Counted from the first letter of the stretch, positions 46,066 to 59,324 are shown. The stretch: DNA of 64,000 nt from Protula sp. h YS-2021 (GCA_949752745.1 OX457027.1:76005214-76069213); one strand, 5' to 3'. The notes: generated by a model not told the origin, from the letters alone. Numbers and translations: made by a program.

Positions 46066-47030
46066 GTACCGCGATACTTTTAGCAAGATCATAGAAAGCC
46101 AAACCCTTGATTTCTCTGTCTCTGTGCGTACCTGCTTTCGCGGTTTGTGAGACTTGTACTAGCGAATGAATTGTGCTTAGATATGTTTAGAGAAGCGACA
46201 CACAACTCCAAGTTTTGTGTTTGCGCTGTATGCCGTCTGTGATTTGTTCGAGCTTTGTTCTCATTTAACCGGATCAATTTTTGGCTCTGTTCTCATGTTA
46301 TGTTCTTTAAAAGCTTTCGACGAGACGGTCGACTTGCTTCCAATCACGTATTAGTTCTCCTGCTCTATTGTTTATTCTCTGTTTGATCTGTCATTGATGC
46401 CGAATTAAATAGCTATGTCTGAGATGTTGAGCTAATTGAGTAAACATTCTTTCTGTAGGTTTATTTGAAAGAAATAACCATATTGTTATTCTCTGTAACC
46501 GCTTAAGTGTCCCACAATTTGCAACTGTATATATATATTGGTCCAATAAAACACTTGTTAAGTTCTGCTAAATTAACGAAAATACTTTTCTCGCCCTTTC
46601 TAGGTAAAGCCACCATCCCTGAGTCCTTTCATTTGGTATCTGCGTCGAATCGGGACAACTGGTCACACTGTGACTTTGCATCGAGAAATTTTATTAGTTC
46701 GGTAGCAGTGTGATTCTGTCTTTAGTTTTACTTTGTACTCGAAGTTTTCGTTTATTCGAAGACCATAAGCTTCAGAGCTGTATTAAAGCCTTCTGCTTGA
46801 ACAAAAAAGATATTAATATGCAATTTTTATTTGGATTCATTTAGTTTAAAGTTTTGTTGATAACTGTTAAATGACTTGTTGTTTTTTATTATGGCCTCTA
46901 TGCCGCCACGCAACAAATCCTCTTCATTTTATTTATTTGAACATTAATTTGGACCACCCAGGTTTCAATGACATTGCTTACGTTCTTTGTTTTTCCTTGA
47001 AGTCATTTGCAAGCCTTACTCTCGCAAATA
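46066..47030. other. Non-coding stretch without recognised gene
   Basis: AT-rich sequence with only short frames. No transposon domain or RNA gene was recognised. Confidence 0.4.
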
Positions 47031-47648
47031 CCGAAGATCGAGACGCTCATTTCTTTTCCAACTTCTATTAGAAGTCTTCCTTCGAATTTCCTAGGAACTT
47101 TCTTGGAATGTCCTTCGAAATTCTCCATTTTCCTGAAAAATTCCCAGGAATTTCCATCGAATTTCTCTGGTATTTCTGTAGAAATTGCTTGAAAGACGTG
47201 ACCACTTCTTCCTAGGAAATTCCTAGAAACTTCTATCGAATTTCCTTCGGAATTCCTTGGAGGAAGTAATATTTACTTCCGGGGAACTTCGAAGAAAATT
47301 CCTAGGAACTTTCATCGAATTTCTCTCTGGTATTTCTATCGAAGTGCTGGGAAGATGTGATCACTTCTTTCTAGGAAATTCCTAGGAACTTCCATCGAAT
47401 TTCCTTGGAAATACGATGGAAGAAGTAACGTTTACTTCCCGGGAACTTCGAAGGAAATTCCTATGGAAGTTCCTATGAAATTGCTTTTAAGTTCTCGGGA
47501 AGTAAAAATGACTTCTTCCATGGAATTTCCATGCAAATTCGATGGAATTTCCTAGGAATTTCGAAGGAAACTCCAAGGAAGTTACTAAGAAATTCGAAGA
47601 AGACATCCAATAGAAGTTGGAAAAGAAATGAGCCTCCCGGTCTTCGAT
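47031..47648. mobile_element. Foldback MITE with TTCCTAGGAA repeats
   Basis: The outer 40 or more bases are inverted copies sharing GCTCATTTCTTTTCCAACTT. The interior is built from TTCCTAGGAA-type palindromes and a unit of about 180 bases (GAAATTCCTAG, ATCGAATTTCC, GGAAGTAA, TTTACTTCC) that occurs about twice in tandem. There is no coding content. Confidence 0.6.
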
Positions 47649-48300
47649 ACGCAAACATTCTAATTCTTTCTACCATACTGTGCTTAATACTTATCCATTG
47701 CATTTCAAAATCTTTGACATGTTCATTGGTTATAGCAATTTTTGCGATTAGAGATACCGAATAAATCTTAGATCTCATTAAAGCCACTTTGTGTTAGCTT
47801 GATGTAACCTTGGCTGAATCCATATAAGATATGTCATTAGCACGTAGCATTTTAATGTAATCCTTTATTTATTGCTATTTACACTATCTTCCCATAAACT
47901 TACCACAGAAAGACATTGAATACATGTCATTTTGGTAAAACCATTCATGACAAATTCATTTTTTCACAATTTTTGAGGTAATTATTCAGAATATTTATTA
48001 TGGATTGCCATTCCAAAATTAGTCTCATAAAACAACACTTTGTAGTGTGGGTAGCGAAGTAATGCATACAGTTATTTATATACTGAAGGAAAAAGAAAGT
48101 TCGCATATAACAAAAACAATTGTTGTTACTCACTTAATTGCTCAATTGGCTTCCAATTTGCACCAAAGATACCTCTCAGATAATGCCAAGATATAATCGA
48201 AAAATGGGATTTCTGAAGCAATTTTAGTCAAAGGCCACAAAGCGTCTAAGTCAGTGTAAATGTCGATTTGAGTTTTCGTCGATTTATAATGTTTATAACC
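47649..48300. other. Non-coding stretch
   Basis: No feature recognised apart from being adjacent to the Tc1-like fossil on the right. Confidence 0.3.
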
Positions 48301-48304
48301 GCCA

Positions 48305-49340
48305 CTAATACCGTGTGTGGTATCCACTGGAACGCAGTAAGGCCTGGATTTCACTGTGCATTGAAGTTATCAACCTGTTACTTTTGTACTCCTCAATCAA
48401 TGTTTGCCTCAATTTCTCGGAATTTGGCGGGAGTTGGTTGTGGGCTCGAACTTGGAGATCTAGATGATCCCATATATGTTCTATGGGATTCATATCCAGA
48501 CTATAGGCCGGCCATGGGAGCACATCAACATTATTGGCCGCTAAATAATCTCTATACACCCGAGCAACGTGTGGGCGGGCATTGTTCTGCGTAAGAATGG
48601 TGTTCTGACGTTGCTGCACAAGTGGGACCACTTGGTTGCTCAAAACAGTATCCATATAACGGTTCGCGGTCAAATTTCCATCAATAATGAGCAGTTGGGA
48701 CCCCCATCCAAAGCGTATTGAGCCCCAAACCATGACTGAGCCACCGCCGTGCGGTTAACATGTTTTATGCAACATGGCACGTAGCGTTCGCCGGGTCACC
48801 TGTATACACCTTGACGTCCATCTGCGCGGAAAAAAATTGTACCGCAACTCATCTGAAAACACCACACGTCGCCTATAGTGATGTCTCCATATTCTGTGAT
48901 TGTGGTTATTGGCCCAGGGCACTCGATTTCGTCGTCTTTTGCGATTTAGCACCATTCCGATGTAAACCCGATGAGCGCCATGTTCATGTAAGCGCCGTAT
49001 ATCGGTTTTCGAGCTTATGCGGTTATTCTTCCGTCCAAGGATCTCCGTTGCTGTTATTGTGGCTGGCCTAAAGCGATCCTGGCGGTAGATCATGCGGATA
49101 GGGCGATCCTGTTTAGGTGTGGTCACACATGGTCTGCCACTACGTGGTCGGTCTTTGGTTCATCCAGTGTCCCGATATCGTCTTCAGAGTTTTTCTACTG
49201 CTCTTTTACTGCACCCGAAACGTCTGGCAACGTTTTGATACAGTATTTCAGTTTTTCAGGGCTAAGGGCAAACTTCTTTTCTGCATCAGCAAGTCTGTCT
49301 GTAATGATATGCATGTCTTCAAGGCTGTGAGCAGACAAGA
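48305..49340 (-). pseudogene. Tc1-like transposase fossil 2, nearly full length
   Basis: On the minus strand an HTH-like NVARRFGCSKRAVEKL (about 49210) is followed by DRPRSGRPCVTTPKQDRPIR (about 49110), then VVFSDELRYNF (about 48850), MVWGSIRFGWGSQLLIIDGN (about 48700), TQNNARPHVARV (about 48570) and YSLDMNPIEHIWDHL (about 48490). The order and spacing match the whole Tc1 transposase. At least one stop (between RRYRDTG and TKDRP) and a frame change near 48740-48755 break it. The second catalytic Asp (QDNARPH in relatives) is Asn. Confidence 0.8.
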
Positions 49341-52190
49341 TACAGTCATTGGAAAGGAGCAGATAACTTATTATAGTTTCGAGTACTTTTTTAAGCTCGA
49401 CACACCTGCGTAAGTTGAAGACAATACCTTCAAGACGCACTTGCATGCACACACCATTGTCAAGATCGAGGAATGCGTATATAAGTGTCAACAAAAAAGT
49501 ATATGACAGAGCGTGGAAACTAAGACTCAGTCGTGTTTCGTGCCATCGCACACACTGCTGTACTGGAGTAAAATGTAAAGGCTGTATAGAAGGCATGTAT
49601 GTAAACTAAATACGGGATTTAGTACCAAAGTGGTACTGAAGCAATGGAAGCCAAGGTCCTCCATAAGAGTCAGTTCCGCTGAGCAGGGCACATGACTCTT
49701 ATGGGCGACTTTCGTTTTCCGAAAGCTATCTTCTCGTATTCCAAAAAGTGATGTCGTAACTGTCGTGGATGTCTGCGATACAAAGACATTCTACAATCGA
49801 AACTGAATTTGCGGCTTATAGGCTGTGAACGTGTGGTCCAGCCCAGTTGTTTGTGGATACACATAAACCATGTAGCAGTGAAAACCTTCGAGCGAGAAGG
49901 TAACATGACAGAACAGCGTAGACTGGGACGAGCCGTTTCGAGATCACTTCAACGAGAGATGGTTACAGGCGCCAGACGTACGAGCATATGCGTAATACAA
50001 GTGATGTCACATCATCGAATCCACATAACTGATGTCCTGTGACGGTTATTCATCGAAACCGTTACCACCCTTACACCCTCTCTCCCCCTCCCCCGCCCAC
50101 AAACAATGCCTTGATTTGAACAATACAGTCAATGGGAATTGGATTGTGTGTATTTAACCTTCACCGGATGTAAAAGAAGGGCGTAAAAGGTAAACAAAAC
50201 CGTTTTCACCCCGTTTCTTACTGCTTTGGTTAATGTGAAGAGGTAAGTCTATGGTTACATAGGAAGGAGAAGTTCTTTTTTTTTATTTCAAGGTAATTTA
50301 TTGAAAAACAACAGTGAAATCGCATTAAATACTTAGAAAATGGGCGATATTAAAAGAACTTTATGCCGGATAGTTAAATGTCAGCTCCTCACTACATTCA
50401 CTCTGTAACAGTTACAGAGAGGCTTGCATGTATTAATTAGGATCCTCTTAACGGGCCTCTGGTTTTCGTTATTTTCATCTCCATCATTATTGCATTTTTT
50501 AATCGGGTACGTAGTCAAAAGAAGTTATGTAACTCGTCAGTGCACTACGAGTAGTTCAAGTACAAGCGTAGTCCTTAGAATGGGATGTGATGGTAGAATG
50601 AGAAATTTGAAGTAGATAGGCTGAAACATACTTTACGCATTGTAGTGTTGAATATCATAAGAACCACATACTTTGGGAAAGCCTACCTTATAATATTGTA
50701 ACATAAAAGTGAAAGTATAAATTGTTGTTTGAGAGAAAAGTTAACAAAACTAACCAGATTGATTGGATGTTTTCTTGGTTCTGCGACATCGTTTGCATCG
50801 CCGTTGGGGCTTGGTTCACATGCAGACCGACATTTTTTTTCAAAACCTGTCTTCATAGGTCAGAAAGGGTCACAGTTCCAGTGATAGAAGTCACCATTGA
50901 TCTCAAATTCGAGACTGTGGATTTTTCGGCGCATGTTCCAGGACAACGAGGTTTGGACTAGCAGGCATTTTCTTAAAAGCACACTGAGAATTATCCTGGC
51001 GCATTTTTTTCGACCTCAGCCAAACTACCAAACGTGAGTAAAGAGTGGTTTAGCAACTAGATTCAGTGTTGTTGTGGGCGATAATGGGGGATTCTATATC
51101 CTGATCTAAAGAAAACATCTCTTTTTCTCATAACAAAACTGTTATTTGGCCATAAAAATTGTGCACCATCATTTTTAAATGGGTTATTTATATGATGCAC
51201 CCTTTCTAAAATAACGTCATTGGCCCCAGTCGTACGCCGAGATTGGCAAAATTGACACCAGTGATATGTTATATTATAGGAACTATGGTTGTAGCTGGGA
51301 AGGAAGTAAGAGACATCTAGGACTAGTGTATTGTTTACCTTAGAAGAACAATTTTTATAGTATATATTTGTTGCGTGTAATTTACGGAATTTTCTCCGAA
51401 AATTATATGTATATATATATTTGTCGAGAAGTTTTGCGTTCCAACTAAATTTGGGTGAGTTAAAGGTATAAAGAAAAGAAAAAAACGGACAAAAATCAAC
51501 AAAATTCTATTTTGCCGGGAATATATTCACAAGGTGGCTATTAAAATGGCTGAATAATACGTTAAATATTTTTTGAAAGGGCATATGATTTTTTTTTTAA
51601 ATTGTGCATATTGCAAATTTTAAAGTGTGCATGTTGAAAGAAAATTAGAATTTTGATGTATTTCCCTTATCGTTTCTTTTTTTATTTATCTCAAAAATAT
51701 GCAGTCAAAACGACACCTCCATCTAAAAGGTCCGAAAACGAGGTGTGGTTTCGACTGCAATTTTTTAGGTTAAATCGCTTTGTATTTAATAAACAGCGGG
51801 GCTTGAGCTATAAAAGTTTTTAATGTCACAATTTTTTTTTCTACATCACATAACTTTAAGAATATTTTAACTTTAAGAATATTTTAATTTATATAAGAAC
51901 TAGAGACTTTTAAGTCATAAAAAAATTGTCAGTAGACTCTTAAAAGCATCAGGATTGTTATAAACTCAAAAGTTTTTGAGAAATGAAGGATTGTTTTAGC
52001 ATTGGCTCAAAAGTGCTAGAATTTTAACCGAGAATATCTAGAGTATAGTGTTGGACAACGAGACCAAAGAACATGGCCTTACAAGTAATTGATCTACTAC
52101 AGGGAGATTATAGGAACAATGCCGCTTTATCAAGTACTGTGAAGGATAGAAATATACAAGCTAGGTATTAAATATTAACAGAAACCGACA
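49341..52190. other. Non-coding stretch without recognised gene
   Basis: Short chance frames only. A C-rich tract lies near 50080-50100 and AT-rich DNA with TA runs near 51400. Nothing could be assigned. Confidence 0.4.
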
Positions 52191-52262
52191 CGCAGAGGTG
52201 GACGTACTGGACGTAATAAAACTGGGGCAAAAGAAAAACTGAATATTAATAATTTTATTTCA

Positions 52263-52730
52263 GTGCAGCTTGTAAAAACTCAGAAAGGTGACTGTTTTCA
52301 TGTTTCATTATTAAATGCCAGATCCATACGAAAAAAGGCGTTATGTATCAATGAATTTGTTTTAGAAAATGACATAGATATTTTAGCATTGATCGAGACT
52401 TGGCTTAAGGATACAGATTCGAAAATCGTAGCCGAACTCACACCTCCTGAATATAGATTTTACTTTGAAATTAGGCAAGAACGAGGAGGTGGTATTGTTT
52501 TTCTCTACAAATCAAATATCAAACTTAAATCTAATACTACTGCAGTCAAATCTTTTGAGTGCTTAGACTGTTCAACCACTCTCCAAAATAATTACGAATT
52601 AAGGTGTATTTTAGTATACCGACCACCAGCCAACGATGGCTATCTGTCTGCCTTTATCGACGAAGCAGGTGAATATTTAGCTACCCTCGCCTCTCAAAAG
52701 AGAGAAGCCTTATTTTTGGGCGATCTTTAA
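52263..52730 (+). pseudogene. LINE endonuclease domain (open frame)
   Basis: A 155-residue open frame corresponding to the N-terminal AP-endonuclease domain. It has NARS and ETWL motifs and terminates at the GD-x motif by a stop after LGDL. The His-containing block after GDFN is missing or frameshifted. Confidence 0.7.
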
Positions 52731-53774
52731 AGCCCACGTGCATTCTCCAACCCACAAAGTTGGGCATACACTGGATAATATTATTTCAAACTGCAAAAAA
52801 TTAACATTGAACATGTGTCGAAGAATCTTGTCTTTCTGGTCACTGTTTTGTTCATTGTGATCTCAATATTTCAAAGCCTTTAGCTGTACAAAAGACAGTG
52901 GTTAGTCGTAACATTAAAAGTATAATCTTTGATGATTTTAAAAACGACCTAGGAAATCTCGATTTACCATCGCTTATTCAGGACAATATGTAATCAGCCT
53001 CTGAGATCTGTAATAATAAACTGTCTGATTTATTAGATAAACATGCGCCATGCTCGTCAAAAAACATTCACAGTCAGGCCAAACTAAAAGTGGTTCAACT
53101 CTAATCTCAGACAGGCACGTACCGTGAAACGTCGGTTGCAACGTAAATACAATAAATACAAGCTTGAGAAAGACAAAGGTGCATTAAACGAACAGAAAAA
53201 AGTACTACAACTTTCTGTTAAATGAAGCAAAATGAAGTTTTAATACAAAAGAAGTATCTGATGCAAAAAATAATATAAAGCAGCTTTTTACAGTCACCAA
53301 AAATATTCTCAATTGGAACACTAAATCAATCCTACCAAATGATAGGCAAATATCTCAAATTCCATCAGATTTTGCAGACTTCTTTGTCGATAAACTAGCC
53401 AAAATCAATGTCCAAATAGCATCTGAGCAGGGTCAAAGCATCTGTAGAGGAATTAGTATTAAATTCAAAAGCCAAATTGTCAGAATTCTGACCTGCCAGT
53501 GAAGATGAAATCAAAAGGATTATTATTAGGTCATCGCCGGCTACATGCTGTTTAGATCGGTTGCCTACCCGTTTCGTCAAGCTCTACGCTGGATGTTTAC
53601 TCCCAACTGTTACGAAAATAGTGAATTTGTCTTTAAAAGAAGGAACATTACCTGAATTGATGAAAACAGTCGTAGTTACACCATTACTCAAAAAAAGCGA
53701 ATTTAGAACCAAGTGTTCTCAAAAACTATAGACCTGTCTCTAATCTTAGTTTCCTATCCAAAATCATAGAACAG

Positions 53775-54293
53775 GTGATTGCATCTCGCATGAATATATT
53801 CCTGGATGAGAACAGTTTGAGAGACCCAATTCAATCTGCGTATCGTCGATTTTACTCTACAGAAACTGTGCTTTTACGTCTTCAAAATGATATTTGCAAC
53901 GCAGCGGACAGTGAGAAAATGACAGCTTTTGTTTTATTAGACCTAAGTGCTGCGTTCGATACGCTTAACCACAATATACTATTGTGTCGGTTACGTAATC
54001 GTTTCGGGATAATCGGCTTTGCAATAAAGTGGATTGGATCTTACCTTTCAGACAGAAGTCAATTCGTTAAAATCGGTGATTTTGGTTCCCATACTACCAA
54101 GCTAGTTACAGGTATGCCCCAAGGCTCGATGTTAGGACCGATTTTATTCACCCTCTCCATGTCTCCAGTGTCTGAAATCCCAAGACTTCATGGATTATCA
54201 CCCCTTCTATATGCTGACGATACGCAATTATACTTGTCGTTTCACCACTCTGAATACCGTAGATCTGTAATCACTGTCCAAAAGTGCCTTTAG
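53775..54293 (+). pseudogene. LINE reverse transcriptase core (open frame)
   Basis: A 172-residue open frame covering the fingers-palm region, with AAFDTLNH, MPQGSMLGP and YADDTQLY. It is interrupted upstream and downstream by stops relative to the full polymerase. Confidence 0.8.
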
Positions 54294-55245
54294 ATATCAA
54301 GGACTGGATGCCTGCGATTTTTTAATGCTAGATCAAGAAAAAACGGAAGTTCTCCTAGTTGGCTGTGTGTATTTCTTGAAGATTTTATCGTCGATTTTCA
54401 ATTCATTTCTGTGATATTTCTATAAATAGTGCAGATAAAGTCAGAAATTTGGACTGCATCTTGGACAGCAACATGAAAATGGATAAATTTTTGTCCCAGA
54501 AATGCAACAGTGCTATGTTGTGCATTAAATCTATTGCATATGTGAGACGTCAACTGGATAACGAATCTACGAAAACCCTTATACAATCCTTAGTGGCTTC
54601 TAGGCTGGACTATGCCAACAGTGTTCTCGCGGGAATTCCTCAATCGCATCTCCGCCGTCTGCAGCTGGTCCAAAATGCTACCGCTAGACTCGTTACCAGT
54701 ACTTAGTTCCATGAACACATCACACCCCGTTCGCAAGGAGCTGCATTGGCTTCCAATAGGGGCTCGTATTATTGTTATTAAAATGTTAACCCATTGCGAT
54801 AACTGTGTTCATGGGACGGATTGCAAGCCCCGAGGTCTTCTAGAAGAATCCCCCTCAAAGTACCAACATACCATAACAAGAACGGCTCAAGAGGATTCTG
54901 AATTTTCGGTCCAAGTCAGTGGAATGGCCTACCGATGAGCTTACGGTGTAAAGACTCTATTTGTGTTTTTAAAAAGGAATTAAAAACCTATCTGTTTAAA
55001 AAATTTTATAATATAAACTAATGTTTGTGGCTTGTGTGTAGGTATTCTATTCTATGTGTTTTTCTCAGATTTTTGTGGTATGTTCCTCAAGTCATTCTGT
55101 AAGGTAGTCATTTCTATTACATAAAAGTTTTAATAAGTTGTAATTTTTAGCTTCAGGTATTACACAATAATGTTTCTGGTGTTATTATAAAGCGCTTATA
55201 GCTTTAAGTAGATTAAGCGCTACATAAATGCAATTTTATTATTAT

Positions 55246-57975
55246 TATATATAAGTTAAACGAGCATCAAACCTTCCGAGAAAAACGACCTTTTGTTACT
55301 TTTTTAATTGTTTCGATTAATCTTATTACCCTAAAAAACAGACAGGATTGCAGTTTAAGCACGCGCAGTCTGAAATGTGATTTGGTTTTTGACCAGTTAG
55401 ATACACTAGAGACCCTCATGCATTCATTAGAGCCCGGTAATAAAAATCTCTGTTAACGGGGCTATCACTCAGGTATTTTGTTCTTAAAGTTTATGCATTG
55501 TTTCGCACTTATACTTTTTGGGTGTTTTGGTTTATATGCAGTGCCTTTTTATGACCCTTTAGCCCCTCCTAATAAAGCGCTTCGCATTATTTTCTTCCGC
55601 CATACTGGATGATTTTCTGGCGTGGAACAAGTATGGGCTTTTGAACGGTGCAATGTCTATATTTGCAGTAACTGAAAATATGCGATCAATGACCCCGTTT
55701 AGGGGATTTTTACCACCGGGCCGTTAACGTGCACGCCTGATGAGTCTCACTCATTTACAGAACAAATATGAAAGCCAGACGTGTATCCGATATACATGTA
55801 TACATGTTTAAGAGAAAATGAAACGAACAATAATTTCAAATTATCGAAACGACTTGTGAAAAGCATGTGTTTTTTTTTTCTATTAAATTATGCATTTTTC
55901 TAGTTTATTAGGAACTTTACTTGTGTTATAGTTTTATTACCGTAAAAATTGAAAGGGTAGGCTCTCGCCTTTTTCAAACCCACCCTTGCCCTTCTATCTT
56001 TCAAACAATGTAATATCATTTTGTATAATTTACATTATAGTTGTGATTAGTGCTACAGATTTTTTCCCGATTCGTAGAAAATATGTAAATCATGTGTGTT
56101 CGAAGTTCAGTTAAACGCAGGGCTGAAAAAATCCGATTAAAAAAAAAAATCATGATTTTTTTTTATTTAAATGAAACTCGAAGAAAAAAAAAGAAAAAAG
56201 AAGAAAAAAAAAAAACTACCACGCTTTTAACAGTTTATTACAGACGTCGTTTATTGCAGACGTCTTGTAAGACACTTCTGATTACATTTACATTTGACTA
56301 TCTCCGATAACTATCCTAAAATTGGATTGTTCAGATAGCTGTTCGTAAGTTCAATTGTATAGATAACTTTCGATAAGTTCAGTTGTTAGATAACTACACA
56401 AGTTCAACTGTTCATTTATTGAGCTCATTATCGGTAGCAAAATGTGAGTTTTCCTGTCTTTTTTTACTCCGAGACTTGTTTGCAGCGATCCATGTTAACT
56501 CCAATGTGCTGAATTGCCTCTCGAGCCCGGCACTGTTTGCTATCGCAGAAACTAAACTGGCTCCCTATAACATGCTGCTCAATGATCTTGAATGGATCAA
56601 TATTTTGACAGCGTCAATCAAGCAACAATTAGGTCGCGTAAAACATGTGAAATTTACAATGAGGTTGGGCCGTTTTTAAAATTGTGATATGATTTAAAGT
56701 TAAATTTTGATGTAAACTCTTTTCAAACGGTCGTAAAAATGCTTTTAGTGTGGTCAGGAATTAATTGTTAATTCTTCGACCATTTTATTTTGACAAAATC
56801 TGTGAAAATGTTTGGTAAAAACGCTAAATAAGTTACGCGAGGAACTGATGTTGCCTCGTTGACCTCCACAATCATAATGAAAATGGGAGGGGCTAGGGGC
56901 TGATTTTATAGTCCTCGTTAGGCCTTTAAGTGCGATGCTACTTCAGGATTTGCCGAAACCCAAGCTTTGGCTGTAACATTAACTATTCCGGAATAGCCTA
57001 CCAAAAAATATCTCGTTTCTGATTTACTTCATAATTCTTATTTTAAAAAATACGGTGTTTTATTCTTAATTTTAATACTTTCCATCGGAACCCCTTAACA
57101 CCTTTATTTTTCCACAACCCCTAAAGTCAGTAAAAAACCCCCTGAAACCCCCGTAAACCATTATTTTTTTCCGTAGGTTGAAAACCCCTTTTTTCGAGGC
57201 AGAGATTTTGCCCCAAATAGGTTTAGTTTACCATTGTTTTGAGAAAAAAAACTGCCTTTGCTTTTTAAAAGTAGCCGACTTCGTCAGGCTGATCTACCGC
57301 AATTATGCAATTGGGGCATCCGTCGTCAGCGTGTACACATGCAAAATTTTATTGAATTTTTCTCTCTTATAATTGTAATCAGATTCCTTTCAAATTTTGC
57401 ACAAATGTTCTTTAGATGGTTGTGGCTTCACTAGTTACTTTTCGGCGGTTCGCTAAAAATAGCCGAATGGAATTCTTAAAAAACTGGCCGGGACATTTAT
57501 CATGAATAATGTCCAATCTTCTGAATTAAATCAGCACTAGAAATGGAGAAAAAGTCTCGGGGTAAGGTATGAAAACTTTTTTTTTTTTGGGGGGGGAGGG
57601 GGGGGGGGGTTAAGAATGAGAAGCTGGTCCTCATCTATGTGTCTCAGATGCAACGCCATCCATAATTATAGTCAAACTGGTCAAATATTTCTTTTTTTTT
57701 TGGGGGGGGGGGGCACGAAACTTATAAATTAATAAAAAAAGTGATATTTAATGAAAGTATTTTTTTCACGACTGCCACAAGTTTCTTTTTATTTGTTTGA
57801 AGGAACAATGTGTCTATGCTTATGAATGGTAAGGTTTTAAATGTCACATAACATAGTCTTTCTAAAGAGTGATTTATGTACGGTTTTCTAAAAATCGTCA
57901 AGGACGCCTAATGCAGTTTAGTATCTACTGTAAAAGGTTTTACTTTTGTTGTTTGATATGTTTCATGTAGTTTAT
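55246..57975. other. Non-coding stretch, possible solo hAT end
   Basis: Mostly unassignable. At 56118 a CAGGGCTGAAAAAATCC sequence followed by A/T runs resembles a hAT terminal end, but no partner end was found. G tracts occur near 57589-57610 and 57702-57714. Confidence 0.35.
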
Positions 57976-57980
57976 TATAG

Positions 57981-58680
57981 GTCCCCCTAAGGGAGACATG
58001 TAGTATTTGGTGTGTCTGTCTGTCCCTCCGTCCGTCCGCACTGAGTTCTTATGAAATTAATGACTCGATTTTTCTCAAAACATACATACATATTGGCTAG
58101 ATGACGCCGTGTTATTTTTTTCGTTCCTGCAAAAATTCTATTTTTGGTAAATTTTTGAACATGGGGGGGGGGGGGGTGTGGGGGGGGGGGGGGGGTTCGT
58201 GCATTTTTTTTTTTCACTTTGGCAGGCTATATCTCCAAAACAGTTCGTTGGATAAGGCTCATACGTCGCAAGAAGAACACACATATAGCGCAAATGTATG
58301 CTGCAAAGTTTTTCTTCATTTCCGTTGAAAATGTATTTTTGGCGATTTTTTTATTTTTAAGTTTTTTGACCATATTGTTGCGATATCTCCGAAACAGTTT
58401 GTTGGATTAGACTGAAACGTGGCAAGAAGAACTGACGTATAGTGCAAATGTTTGCTGCGAAATTTTTCTTCATTTTCTCTAAAAATGTATTTTTGGCGAT
58501 TTCTTTAATTTTTGATTTTTAAGTTTTTTGGCCATATTGTTGCGATATCTCGGAAATGATTCTTTGGATTAGGCTGAAACGTAGCAAGAAGAACGCACCT
58601 ATAGTGCAAACGTTTACTGCGAATTTTTACCTCATTTTCTGTAAAAGTGTATTTTTGGCGATTTTTTAATTTGTGGGCTC
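57981..58680 (+). mobile_element. Pearl/Helentron-like element, copy B
   Basis: It has the same order as the copy at 19909: CCCCCTAAGGGAGACATG, a CCGT-rich microsatellite (about 58013-58040), a G tract after GAACAT (58162-58196), then three core units of about 150 bases with GATATCTC near 58232, 58382 and 58542, each ending in GTATTTTTGGCGA. Confidence 0.65.
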
Positions 58681-59324
58681 GCCAATGTTGTACTTTCAAG
58701 CAAGGAATTTTTTTCCACGTGACTGATCGGGCGGCGGGGGAGACAGATCCGTTTTTGTTTTAACAAAAACACTGGCCAGTCTAGTTGTTTTCAGTAATTT
58801 TGAGGATAGATTAAGAACTAAAAAGTAGGACTGCATTGTAACGCCGTATGCAAAAAGTTAACACCCTTTCGTTTTGGGACTTATTGGAAAAATAAATATT
58901 TTGTATTGTTACATGCTATAAATATTCATGCCCTTTCGTCCAATAAGAAGGTAGGATTCAGGCCAATCTACTGTCACGTAATTTGGCGCAGTTTGTTTGT
59001 TTGTTTTTTTTTTTAAATTAAACAAAAACACGTGAACGATGTGTTTCTTAAAACACGTTATTCGTGCCTTACGTGGATTACGTAATTGGCCAAAGGGCAG
59101 TAGACTGTGTATAAGCACCTGCCCTACAGGCCAGACAGGTTTAGTCGTTCCCCTAGTGATCAGCTAAAAATGTAAACCTCTTATTGAAATTGAAAAAAAT
59201 ATTAAAAAAGCATCAAGCAATGGGTTAACGGGGGCACACAAATGATTTACCCGACATTCTATAGATCATAGAATGTATGATGATTGTCGATGCCAGAGAG
59301 CTTTATTAAGCTTTACACCGGACA
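58681..59324. other. Non-coding stretch
   Basis: No feature recognised. Confidence 0.3.

Larger units (their letters stand above)
52190..55245 (+). mobile_element. CR1/jockey-like LINE with endonuclease and reverse transcriptase, broken
   Basis: An apurinic endonuclease domain reads LLNARSIRKKA, DIDILALIETWL and, at its end, ALFLGDL (52263-52730). After several stops come pieces such as THKVGHTLDNIISNCKK, then the reverse transcriptase: NYRPVSNLSFLSKIIEQV (about 53730), RFYSTETVLLRLQND, LLDLSAAFDTLNHNILL (about 53940), GMPQGSMLGP (about 54115) and LLYADDTQLYLS (about 54203), with YADD intact. The C-terminal part is shifted. The 3' end has AAGCGCTACATAAATGCAAT and an ATT run near 55235-55245. 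Confidence 0.85.

Noticed and set aside
47031..47648. CRISPR-like regular repeats
   Set aside because: The units are palindromic and variable, have no regular spacers and lie within inverted ends. The host is a eukaryote.
48268..48594. Plus-strand frame of 108 codons
   Set aside because: It is antisense to the Tc1-like transposase fossil, whose conserved motifs lie on the minus strand.
57589..57714. Poly-G tracts as telomere or switch-region sequence
   Set aside because: They are isolated homopolymer runs with no tandem telomeric unit and are common in this repeat-rich sequence.
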